From UBA10649 sp963842725 (GTDB taxonomy: Bacteria > Actinomycetota > Actinomycetes > S36-B12), in assembly GCA_963842725.1 (NCBI GenBank), contig CAWJHN010000004.1, forward strand, positions 620,001 to 684,000: DNA of 64,000 nt, given 5' to 3'. A program made the translations under genes and the position numbers. Positions within the stretch are counted from its first letter, which is position 1. Each line of letters opens with the position of its first letter. Positions 8,993 through 17,284 of this stretch are shown one piece after another. The notes under the pieces are model-generated. The model had not been told where the DNA came from and ran no database searches. It saw only the letters and a list, made by a program, of their open reading frames with translations.

Positions 8993-10134
8993 AGACCAAT
9001 CTCAAGTTCGCCGCGGCTCTTGTTGCCGTCTCGGCGATGGCACTGGCCGGGTGCAGCTCCAGCAGCACCTCCGAGGAGTCCAGCGCAGCCGCTCCGGCGA
9101 GCAGCGCCGCGGCCTCCGAGGCTGCTTCGGCCGCCGCATCCGAGGCTCCCGCCTCCGAGCCCGCTGCCGCGATGATCAAGGCATGCGAGGTCACCGACGT
9201 CGGTGGCGTCGACGACAAGGGCTTCAACCAGAAGGCCTACAAGGGCGTGCAGGACGCAGCGGCCCAGCTTGGCGTCGAGGCGATCGTCCTCGAGTCGCAG
9301 GCCGAGACCGACTACGCCACCAACATCCAGTCGTTCATCGACCAGGGCTGCGGCGTCATCGTCACCGTCGGCTTCCTCCTCGGTGACGCCACCAAGGAGG
9401 CCGCGAACGCCAACCCGGACACGCCGTTCACGATCGTCGACTACGCGTACGCCGAGGGCGACATCACGAACAACAACGTGCTGGGTCAGGTGTTCAACAC
9501 CGACGAGGCCGCGTTCCTCGCGGGCTACCTCGCCGCCGGCATGAGCAAGTCCGGCGCCGTGGGCACCTTCGGCGGCATCAACATCCCGCCGGTCACGATC
9601 TTCATGGACGGCTTCTACTACGGCGTCCAGAAGTACAACGCCGACAACGGCACCGACGTCAAGGTCATCGGCTGGGACCCCAAGAAGCAGAAGGGCCTGT
9701 TCACCGAGAACTTCGAGAGCCTCGACGACGGCCGCACCTTCGCCCAGAACCTGGTCGACGAGGGCGCTGACATCGTCATGCCCGTCGCCGGCCCGGTCGG
9801 CCTCGGCTCGGCTGCGCTCGCGAGCGAGCTCGGCACCGACAAGCTGATGATCATCGGCGTCGACAGCGACCAGTTCGAGTCCGACACGGCCAACTCCGGC
9901 GTCTACCTGACCTCGGTCCTGAAGAACATGGACGTCACGACGTTCAACGCGATCCAGTCCGTGGTCGACGGCACCTTCGCCGGTGGCGTCACGGTCGGAA
10001 CGCTGGAGAACGGTGGCGTCGGCCTTGCCCCGTACCACGACTTCGAGACGGCCGTCCCGGCCGAGCTCGCGGCCCAGATCGAGACGATCAAGGCCGGCAT
10101 CATCGACGGCTCCATCAGCGTCAAGGGCGAGTAG
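8989..10134 (+). CDS. BMP-family nucleoside-binding lipoprotein (ABC transporter)
   Basis: A 381-residue exported binding protein. The N-terminus has a lipoprotein signal with LAGC (Cys22), then a long Ser/Ala/Glu-rich linker and the BMP/PnrA domain (VDDKGFNQKAYKGVQ, VILSQA-like strand, GCGVIVTVGFLLGDAT, VGTFGGINIPPVTIFMDGFYYG). The TTG start is chosen because AAGGAG lies just upstream and no ATG fits before the signal peptide. It heads an operon with a double-ATPase and two permeases, followed by cdd and deoA, which points to nucleoside uptake. A strong hairpin after the gene probably raises its expression over the membrane genes. Confidence 0.92.
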   Translation: MKTNLKFAAALVAVSAMALAGCSSSSTSEESSAAAPASSAAASEAASAAASEAPASEPAAAMIKACEVTDVGGVDDKGFNQKAYKGVQDAAAQLGVEAIVLESQAETDYATNIQSFIDQGCGVIVTVGFLLGDATKEAANANPDTPFTIVDYAYAEGDITNNNVLGQVFNTDEAAFLAGYLAAGMSKSGAVGTFGGINIPPVTIFMDGFYYGVQKYNADNGTDVKVIGWDPKKQKGLFTENFESLDDGRTFAQNLVDEGADIVMPVAGPVGLGSAALASELGTDKLMIIGVDSDQFESDTANSGVYLTSVLKNMDVTTFNAIQSVVDGTFAGGVTVGTLENGGVGLAPYHDFETAVPAELAAQIETIKAGIIDGSISVKGE

Positions 10135-10157
10135 TCACCACCCCGCACTGCAGGCGA

Positions 10158-10185
10158 GGGAGGGGTCCGGATTCGGACCCCTCCC
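10158..10185 (+). terminator. Hairpin between binding protein and ATPase genes
   Basis: A perfect 12-bp stem (10158-10169 with 10174-10185) closes a four-base GATT loop. It lies 23 bp after the stop of the lipoprotein gene and is followed by TTCGCTTT rather than a clean U-tract. Its position inside the operon suggests partial termination or mRNA 3'-end protection that favours the binding protein. Confidence 0.7.
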
Positions 10186-10243
10186 TTCGCTTTGGGCACT
10201 AGGTTTGAACCCGGCACTCACGCGGTCAGGACAAGGACGGTAG

Positions 10244-11750
10244 ATGGAACTCGAGCTGCGGGGCATCACCAAGCAGTTCCCGGGCGTGCTCGCCAACGAC
10301 GACGTCTCGCTCACGGCCCGGTCCGGCAAGGTGCTGGCGCTCATCGGCGAGAACGGCGCCGGCAAGAGCACCCTGATGAACGTGCTCTCGGGGCTGTACC
10401 GCCCGGACGCGGGCGAGATCGTCATCGACGGGGTCGTGCAGCAGTTCGCCGACCCGGGTGACGCGATCAAGGCCGGCATCGGCATGGTGCACCAGCACTT
10501 CATGCTCGTGCCCGTCTTCACGGTCTACGAGAACGTCGTACTCGGAGTCGAGCCCGTCAAGGGCCCGGGCGTCATGGACCGGGGCAAGGCACGCACCGAG
10601 GTCCGAGAGATCTCCGAGAAGTACGGCCTGGCCGTCGACCCCGACGCCTTCGTCGAGGACCTCCCGGTGGGCATCCAGCAGCGCGTCGAGATCATCAAGG
10701 TGCTGCTGCGCGGCGCGAGGATCCTGGTGTTCGACGAGCCGACGGCGGTCCTCACCCCGCAGGAGGTCGAGGAGTTCTTCGGCATCGTCGCCGAGCTCAA
10801 GGGCCGGGGGGCGACCATCATCTTCATCACCCACAAGCTCAAGGAAGCCCTGGCGATCGCCGACGACATCACCGTGCTGCGCGGCGGCCGGGTGGCGGGT
10901 CACGCCGACCCCCGGACTGCGACGCAGGAGCAGCTTGCCGCCCTGATGGTCGGGCGCGACATCGACCTCGTCGTCGACCGGACCCCGGCCAAGCCCGGCG
11001 AGGACGTGCTGGAGCTGCGCGACGTGCAGATGGTGGACGACTTCGGCCGGCCGGTCCTGAAGGACATCAACCTGAGCGTGCGGGCCGGCGAGATCGTCGG
11101 CGTGGCGGGCATCCAGGGCAACGGGCAGACCGAGCTCGTCGAGGCGATCACCGGACTGCTGCCGATCGCCTCCGGGACCGTGGAGATGCTCGACACCGAC
11201 ATCACCCACTTCAGCCCCCGGCAGCGGCACGCGGCCGGGATCGCGCATGTGCCCGAGGATCGCAACCACATGGGCATGATCGAGTCCTTCACGGTCGCCG
11301 AGAACCTGGTGCTCGACTCCTACTACGCGGCGCCCTTCTCGAGGAGGGGACTGCTCCACGGCGAGGCGATCCGCGAGAGCGCCGTCGGACTCGTCGACGC
11401 CTACGACGTGCGACCGCCCCACATCGAGAACACGGGTGGTGCGCTGTCCGGGGGCAACGCCCAGAAGATGATCGTGGCCCGCGAGTTCAGCCGCGACGTG
11501 CCGCTGGTGATCTGCGCCCAGCCGACCCGCGGCATCGATGTGGGCTCCATCGAGTACATCCACGAGCAGATCGTCCGCAAGCGCGACGAGGGCAAGGCGA
11601 TCCTGATCGTGTCGACGGAGCTCGACGAGATCTTCGCGCTGTCCGACCGGATCCTCGTCATGTACGACGGGAGGATCGTGGCCGAGCTGATCGGCCTCCG
11701 AGACGACCCCGATCGAGGTCGGCCTCTACATGGCAGGGAAGGCCGCATGA
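10244..11750 (+). CDS. Nucleoside ABC transporter ATP-binding protein (two ATPase domains; frameshift near the end)
   Basis: It powers the BMP-type importer. Domain 1 has Walker A GENGAGKST, signature LPVGIQQRVEIIKVLLRG and Walker B LVFDEPTAVL. Domain 2 has IQGNGQTELVEAI, the ABC signature LSGGNAQKMIVAREFS and QPTRGIDVGSIEYIH. Near 11695-11700 the frame changes: the family-like C-terminus TTPIEVGLYMAGKAA is read in another frame and stops at 11750. As written, the first frame runs on into the next gene and gives a false 891-codon fusion. The restored stop overlaps the permease ATG as ATGA. Confidence 0.9.
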
Positions 11751-12919
11751 GCATCACGTCGCCGGACGGGTCGGTCACCATCGAGCCGGACGACGGTCCG
11801 GGACCGTCGTTCTTCCGTCGCCTCACGACTGCCACCGACTGGCGGACCGGATTCGTCATCCCGCTCCTGGCCGTCTTCACGGCACTCGTCATCGGCGCGA
11901 TCATCATCATGCTCACGGGCTCCAGCTTCCAGCAGATGATCGAGGCGTACGCCGCGCTCCTGAAGGGCTCCGTCGGATCCGTGCGGGCCATCTCGGCCAC
12001 GCTCACCGAGGCGACGCCCCTGATCCTGACCGGGCTGGCCGTCGCCATCGCCTTCCGAGCCGGACTGTTCAACATCGGCGGCGAGGGCCAGCTTCTGGCC
12101 GGTGGCATGGCGGCCGTTCTGGTGGGCTTCTCCTTCACCGGACTGCCGTGGTTCGTCCACCTGCCGCTCGCGATCGTGGCCGGCATCATCGGCGGGGCCA
12201 TCTGGGGCTTCATCCCGGGCTTCCTCAAGGCGAAGACCGGCGCCCACGAGGTCATCGTCACCATCATGCTCAACTACATCGCGTACCGGCTGGTCGACTA
12301 CTTCCTCAAGACGGAGCTGTTCCAGCGCGAGGGCCGCAACGACCCGATCTCCAAGACCGTGGAGCAGAGCGCCCAGCTTCCGGCTCTGCTGGCCTGGCTG
12401 GATCCGGCCATGAAGGTGCACTTCGGCCTGTTCCTCGCCCTGGGCGCCGCGGTCTTCGTGTGGTGGCTGCTGTTCCGCACCAACACGGGCTTCGAGTTCC
12501 GCGCCGTCGGCGCCAACCCCAGTGCCGCCCGATACGCCGGCATGTCCGTGTCGAAGGTCTACATCCTGGTCATGATGACCGCCGGCGCGCTGGCCGGCCT
12601 GGCGGGCACCGGGCAGGTCCTCGGGGTGCTCGACCGGGCGAGTCCCGGCTTCAACGCCGGACTGGGTTTCGACGGCATCGCCGTCGCACTGCTCGGGCGA
12701 TCGAACCCCTTCGGGGTGGTGATGGCCGCCCTGCTCTTCGGCGGCCTCAATGCCGGCGGCCAGTACATGCAGGCGAACGCCGACGTCGGGATCGACCTCA
12801 TCTCGGTGATCCAGGCGCTCATCATCATCTTCGTGGCGGCCCCGGCGCTGATCAGCGCCATCTACCGGGTCAAGTCGAATGCATCCGCGACGCAGATCAG
12901 CCAGGGGTGGGGATCGTGA
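11747..12919 (+). CDS. Nucleoside ABC transporter permease 1
   Basis: A 390-residue integral membrane protein of the branched-chain/BMP permease family. It has about eight to ten hydrophobic segments, with LTEATPLILTGLAVAIAFRAGLFNIGGEGQ, GAHEVIVTIMLNYIA and FRAVGANPSAARYAGMSV as characteristic motifs. The ATG at 11747 overlaps the ATPase stop and the GTG of the next permease overlaps its own stop (GTGA). Together the two permeases form the translocation channel. Confidence 0.92.
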   Translation: MSITSPDGSVTIEPDDGPGPSFFRRLTTATDWRTGFVIPLLAVFTALVIGAIIIMLTGSSFQQMIEAYAALLKGSVGSVRAISATLTEATPLILTGLAVAIAFRAGLFNIGGEGQLLAGGMAAVLVGFSFTGLPWFVHLPLAIVAGIIGGAIWGFIPGFLKAKTGAHEVIVTIMLNYIAYRLVDYFLKTELFQREGRNDPISKTVEQSAQLPALLAWLDPAMKVHFGLFLALGAAVFVWWLLFRTNTGFEFRAVGANPSAARYAGMSVSKVYILVMMTAGALAGLAGTGQVLGVLDRASPGFNAGLGFDGIAVALLGRSNPFGVVMAALLFGGLNAGGQYMQANADVGIDLISVIQALIIIFVAAPALISAIYRVKSNASATQISQGWGS

Positions 12920-14211
12920 GCGAGACGTACGAGCAGCCCAAGACCGAGCCCTACGCGGCCGGCCAGAGACCCGTGAGGGCCCTCTCGAAGGGCCAGATCA
13001 CCCGCGCCCGCGTCAGCGGCATCGTGATGCTCGCCCTGGCAGCGGTCGTCGTCGTCCTCTTCCTGCCCAATGTCGAGGGGGACGCGACGTTCGGGCTGAG
13101 CATGCCGTACGAGTCGATCCAGCTCGACGATCTCGTCATCCCGGTCCAGCCGGCCCTGTGGTTCCTCGCCTTGGTGCTGGGCTTCCTGGGCGGGTCCCAG
13201 TTCGTGCGCGGCTTCCGGCGCAAGTCGACCCTCATCCTGGGCATCGCCTTCGGCGTCTTCGTGATGGCGATGATGGTCTGGGCCACCGCGGGCCAGCAGT
13301 TCAACCTCGAGAGCATGCTGGTGGCGACCGTCGCCCGTTGCACGCCGATCGCGCTCGGCGCGCTCAGCGGCATCCTGTGCGAGCGCTCGGGTGTGGTGAA
13401 CATCGGCATCGAGGGCATGCTGCTCGGCGGTGCCTTCACCGGCGTGGTCATGGGCTCGCTGCTCGGCGGCTGGGTCGGACTGCTGGCAGCCACCCTGACG
13501 GGCGGCCTCCTCGCCCTGCTGCTGGCCGTGCTGGCGGTCAACTTCCGGGTCGACCAGATCATCATCGGCGTGGTCATCAACATCCTGGTGCTGGGGCTCA
13601 CGTCGTTCCTGACGTCGCAGCTGCTGGTGGAGCGTCCTGAGTGGAACGACGCCCCGATCTTCCCGGCGCTGGCGATCCCGGTGCTGTCGAACATCCCCAT
13701 CATCGGGCCGATGTTCTTCAACCAGACGATCATCGTGTACGCCATGTTCATCCTCGTCGGGACGGTCACCTATGCGCTCTTCCGAACGCGGTGGGGTCTA
13801 CGGACCCGGGCGATGGGCGAGAACCCGCGCGCCGCAGACAGCCTCGGCGTCAGCGTCGCCAAGGTGCGCTACCTCGCCGTCATATACGGCGGCATGGTCG
13901 GCGGCTTCGCCGGCGCCTGGTTCACGCTCGGAACGGTCGGCCGCTTCGACGAGGGCCTCACCGGTGGACGTGGCTTCATCGGACTGGCAGCGATGATCTT
14001 CGGGGCGTGGAATCCCGTCGGTGCACTCGGTGCCGCTCTCGTCTTCGGATTCTCGGAGTCGCTCGAGGAGAAGTTCGCGCTCCTCGACACGCCGATCCCG
14101 ACGGAGTTCCTCGCCATGGCCCCCTACCTGGTCACGATCGTGGTCGTCGCCGGGCTCGTGGGTCGCGCTCGACCGCCGGCCGCGGACGGCGTCCCGTACG
14201 AGAAGCAGTGA
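12916..14211 (+). CDS. Nucleoside ABC transporter permease 2
   Basis: A 431-residue membrane protein homologous to permease 1. TPIALGALSGILCERSGVVNIGIEGMLLGGAF, VDQIIIGVVINILVLGLTSF and RAMGENPRAADSLGVSV are the matching motifs. About 40 hydrophilic residues precede the first membrane helix. The GTG start overlaps the stop of permease 1. Stop and cytidine deaminase start are five bases apart, which places uptake and catabolism in one transcript. Confidence 0.92.
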   Translation: MSETYEQPKTEPYAAGQRPVRALSKGQITRARVSGIVMLALAAVVVVLFLPNVEGDATFGLSMPYESIQLDDLVIPVQPALWFLALVLGFLGGSQFVRGFRRKSTLILGIAFGVFVMAMMVWATAGQQFNLESMLVATVARCTPIALGALSGILCERSGVVNIGIEGMLLGGAFTGVVMGSLLGGWVGLLAATLTGGLLALLLAVLAVNFRVDQIIIGVVINILVLGLTSFLTSQLLVERPEWNDAPIFPALAIPVLSNIPIIGPMFFNQTIIVYAMFILVGTVTYALFRTRWGLRTRAMGENPRAADSLGVSVAKVRYLAVIYGGMVGGFAGAWFTLGTVGRFDEGLTGGRGFIGLAAMIFGAWNPVGALGAALVFGFSESLEEKFALLDTPIPTEFLAMAPYLVTIVVVAGLVGRARPPAADGVPYEKQ

Positions 14212-14215
14212 CGAC

Positions 14216-14650
14216 GTGAGCGACAATCCCGTGCCGGGGATCGACTGGACGGCCCTGGACGAGGCTGCCTTCGAGATCATGCAGCACGCGTATGCGCCCT
14301 ACTCGCGGTTCAAGGTGGGCGTCGCGGGCTTGATGGAGGACGGCCGGATCGTGATCGGCTGCAACGTCGAGAACGCGTCCTACGGACTGGGCCTGTGCGC
14401 CGAGTGCGGCATGGTCTCGAACATCCACGCGACCGGCGGCGGCAAGCTGTTGGCCGTATCGTGCGTGGACCAGCACGGGCAGCCGCTGATGGCCTGTGGC
14501 CGGTGTCGGCAGCTGCTGTGGGAGAACGGTCGGCCGACCACGCTGGTCAAGACGCCGGCGGGCATCCTGCCGCTGCGCGAGATCCTGCCTCAGGCGTTCG
14601 GCCCCGAGGATCTCGTCGAGCGGGCCGAGGACAGGACCTTCCATGGTTGA
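14216..14650 (+). CDS. cdd: Cytidine deaminase
   Basis: A 144-residue homotetrameric-type enzyme that deaminates cytidine and deoxycytidine. YAPYSRFKVGVAG, GCNVENASYGLGLCAEC and MACGRCRQLL carry the catalytic Glu and three Cys zinc ligands; the family's PCGxC is ACGRC here. The GTG start lies five bases after the permease stop, and the end overlaps deoA by eight bases. The cdd-deoA order is the same as in mycobacteria. Confidence 0.95.
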   Translation: MSDNPVPGIDWTALDEAAFEIMQHAYAPYSRFKVGVAGLMEDGRIVIGCNVENASYGLGLCAECGMVSNIHATGGGKLLAVSCVDQHGQPLMACGRCRQLLWENGRPTTLVKTPAGILPLREILPQAFGPEDLVERAEDRTFHG

Positions 14651-15932
14651 GCCGTATGCGGCCGTCGACGTCATCAAGGCCAAGCGCGATCGCCAGGTGC
14701 TCACCCACGGGCAGATCGACTGGGTGATCGACGCCTACACCCGCGGAGCCGTCGCCGACGAGCAGATGGCGGCCCTCGCGATGGCCATCCTGCTCAACGG
14801 CATGACCGACGACGAGATCGTGCGCTGGACCACGGCCATGATCGACTCGGGCGAGCGGATGGACTTCAGCAGCCTGCCCCGGCCCACCGTCGACAAGCAC
14901 TCGACGGGTGGTGTCGGCGACAAGATCACGCTGCCGCTCGTGCCGGTCGTCGCGGCCTGCGGTGCCGCCGTTCCTCAGCTCAGCGGACGCGGTCTTGGCC
15001 ACACCGGCGGCACGCTCGACAAGATGGAGTCGATTCCGGGCTGGCGCGCGCTCCTGAGCAACGACGAGATGATGACGGTCCTGCGCGAGGTGGGCGGGGT
15101 CATCTGCGCCGCAGGTGACGGCCTCGCCCCCGCCGACAAGAAGCTCTATGCGCTGCGGGACGTCACGGGCACCGTCGAGGCGATCCCGCTGATCGCGAGC
15201 AGCATCATGAGCAAGAAGATCGCCGAGGGTGCCGGGGGACTGGTACTCGACGTGAAGACGGGCTCGGGAGCATTCATGCCCGATCCCGCCCAGGCCCGTC
15301 GCCTCGCGGAGACGATGGTGCGGCTGGGAAACGATGCCGGCGTCACCACCCGGGCCCTGATAACGGCGATGGACGTGCCGCTGGGAATGGCCGTCGGCAA
15401 CGCCCTCGAGGTGCAGGAGTCGGTCGACGTCCTGGCCGGCGGGGGACCGGCCGACGTGATCGAACTGACGGTGCTGCTGGCCCGGGAGATGCTCGACCTG
15501 GCCGGCATCACGGGGATCGACCCGGCCGACACCCTGACGGACGGATCGGCGATGGATGTCTGGAACCGCATGGTCCGCGCGCAGGGAGGTGATCCGTCCG
15601 CGGCTCTGCCCGTGGCCCGGCATGCCGAGGTCGTCCGGGCCGAGGCCGATGGCGTGATCACGCGACTCGACGCGCTGGGCGTCGGAGTCGCGGCCTGGCG
15701 ACTGGGAGCCGGCCGCGCCCGCAAGGAGGACCCCGTGTCGGCGGGCGCCGGCGTCATGCTGCACGTCAAGCCGGGCGACCCGGTGTCCAAGGGCGATCCC
15801 GTGATGACCCTGCACACGGACGAGACCGCACGCTTCGGGTTCGCCGGCGAGGCGCTCGAGGGGGCCGTCGCCATTGGACCCGCGGGCTCTACGATTGACC
15901 GACTGCCGCTGGTGATCGAGCGGCTGACGTAG
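14643..15932 (+). CDS. deoA: Thymidine (pyrimidine-nucleoside) phosphorylase
   Basis: A 429-residue enzyme that cleaves thymidine or uridine with phosphate to base plus (deoxy)ribose 1-phosphate. DKHSTGGVGDKITLPLVP and SGRGLGHTGGTLDKMESIPG are the phosphate and nucleoside signatures, and KKIAEGAGGLVLDVKTGSGAFM is the second conserved block. Length is normal. It works with Cdd upstream and with the pentose-phosphate mutase and DeoC encoded 23 kb downstream. Confidence 0.95.
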   Translation: MVEPYAAVDVIKAKRDRQVLTHGQIDWVIDAYTRGAVADEQMAALAMAILLNGMTDDEIVRWTTAMIDSGERMDFSSLPRPTVDKHSTGGVGDKITLPLVPVVAACGAAVPQLSGRGLGHTGGTLDKMESIPGWRALLSNDEMMTVLREVGGVICAAGDGLAPADKKLYALRDVTGTVEAIPLIASSIMSKKIAEGAGGLVLDVKTGSGAFMPDPAQARRLAETMVRLGNDAGVTTRALITAMDVPLGMAVGNALEVQESVDVLAGGGPADVIELTVLLAREMLDLAGITGIDPADTLTDGSAMDVWNRMVRAQGGDPSAALPVARHAEVVRAEADGVITRLDALGVGVAAWRLGAGRARKEDPVSAGAGVMLHVKPGDPVSKGDPVMTLHTDETARFGFAGEALEGAVAIGPAGSTIDRLPLVIERLT

Positions 15933-15974
15933 CGATGAGTCAGTGCGCGCGTCGATGACGGAGAGGACACGGAC

Positions 15975-16166
15975 ATGAGCGAGCACGTCGAGAAGGGGCA
16001 CGTCATCGGGGCGTTCATCGCCCTGATCGCCATCGTGGCACTGGTCACGTGGGGGATCGGGCTCATGAACGACGGTGACATCGCCTCAGCGGCCATGGCG
16101 GGCGTCCTGCTGCTGGGATTCGGCTGCTACGTCGTGCTGTCGCTGGCCAAGCCCGACCACGCGTGA
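15975..16166 (+). CDS. Small two-helix membrane protein of unknown function
   Basis: A 63-residue protein with two hydrophobic segments (VIGAFIALIAIVALVTWGIGL and AAMAGVLLLGFGCYVVLSLA) joined by a short acidic loop. GGAGAGGAC lies just before the ATG. Its stop overlaps the GTG of the next gene. No family is recognised; it may be a short membrane adaptor. The two helices and good ribosome site argue that it is real. Confidence 0.6.
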   Translation: MSEHVEKGHVIGAFIALIAIVALVTWGIGLMNDGDIASAAMAGVLLLGFGCYVVLSLAKPDHA

Positions 16167-17284
16167 CGTCGCACGAACCGGCGTCGCCTGAGCCGACGTC
16201 CGATCCGACGACGCCCGAGCCGCTGCGACTCGGCGTCCTGGGAGCGGCGCGCATCAGCCGCATCGCGATCATCGATCCAGCGCATGCCACTGGCGCCCGG
16301 CTGGTGGGGGTCGCGGCGCGTGATCGGGCCCGCGCCGAGGCGTTCGCCGCGGAGCACGGCTTCGAGCGCGTTCTCGACGACTACCGTGCGGTCCTCGACG
16401 ACCCGGAGATCGAGGCGGTCTACAACCCCCTCGCCAACGCGCTGCACGGCCCCTGGAACCTCGCGGCGGTCGCCGCGGGCAAGCACGTCCTGACCGAGAA
16501 GCCCTTCGCTAGCAACGCGGTCGAGGCCAGCGCGGTCCGCGACGCGGCTGCCGCGGCCGGCGTGCACGTCGTCGAGGCCTTCCACTACCGGTACCACCCG
16601 CTGATGCAGCGCATGCTCGACATCGCCGGAAGCGGCGAGATCGGCGAGCTCGTGCTCGTCGAGGCGCGCATGCTCATGCCGCCCCCCGCGGCGGGTGATC
16701 CCCGCTGGCAGGCGGACCTCGCCGGTGGCGGGCTCATGGACGTGGGCTGCTACGCCGTGCACGCGATCCGCGACCTTGCCCCGTTCGCGGGAGGAGAGCC
16801 GATGATCCGGACGGCCCGAGCCGGCGAGATCCCCGAGTACCCCGGTGTCGATGCCTGGCTGAGCGCGAGCCTGGAGTTCCCGAACGGGCTGCCGGCCATC
16901 TTCGAGTCGAGCATGACGCACGGGGTCTGGGACTTCTCGCTGCGGCTGGTGGGCTCACGCGGAGAGGCGTACGCGCCCGCCTACCTCCAGCCGCATCAGG
17001 ACGATCGCATCATCGTCACCATCGGCACCGAGCAGCGCACCGAGCACCTGGGTGCCCGCACCACCTACACCTACCAGCTCGAGGCGTTCACCCGACTGGT
17101 GCGCGACGGGGTGCCGATGACCACCGACAGCGACGACGCGGTCGTGACGATGCAATTGATCGACGACCTCTACGCCGCAGCCGGGATGAGTCCGCGAACG
17201 GCCGCTGAGGCCGCGTGCTTAGTACGACCAGTTGTGGTGGTCCTTGCCGTGGCAGACGAGGGTGCAGGTGCCGTTTCCGGGTGA
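16163..17284 (+). CDS. Gfo/Idh/MocA-family NAD(P)-dependent oxidoreductase
   Basis: The N-terminal Rossmann domain has LGVLGAARISRIAIIDPA, with the family motifs VYNPLANALHGPWN and GKHVLTEKPFASNAVEA, and the C-terminal domain follows with VEAFHYRYHPLMQRML and GGGLMDVGCYAVHAIR. The substrate is probably a sugar or inositol derivative and cannot be assigned. The end is doubtful: after MSPRTAAEAA the frame runs 66 bp into the opposite-strand cytochrome gene with non-family sequence, and a TAG in the next frame near 17220 would give a more normal end. This may be another small indel. Confidence 0.82.
   Translation: MTSHEPASPEPTSDPTTPEPLRLGVLGAARISRIAIIDPAHATGARLVGVAARDRARAEAFAAEHGFERVLDDYRAVLDDPEIEAVYNPLANALHGPWNLAAVAAGKHVLTEKPFASNAVEASAVRDAAAAAGVHVVEAFHYRYHPLMQRMLDIAGSGEIGELVLVEARMLMPPPAAGDPRWQADLAGGGLMDVGCYAVHAIRDLAPFAGGEPMIRTARAGEIPEYPGVDAWLSASLEFPNGLPAIFESSMTHGVWDFSLRLVGSRGEAYAPAYLQPHQDDRIIVTIGTEQRTEHLGARTTYTYQLEAFTRLVRDGVPMTTDSDDAVVTMQLIDDLYAAAGMSPRTAAEAACLVRPVVVVLAVADEGAGAVSG

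Noticed and set aside
10244..12919. Novel ATPase-permease fusion protein
   Set aside because: The normal ATPase end and stop are present in a neighbouring frame, with the usual ATGA overlap to the permease.
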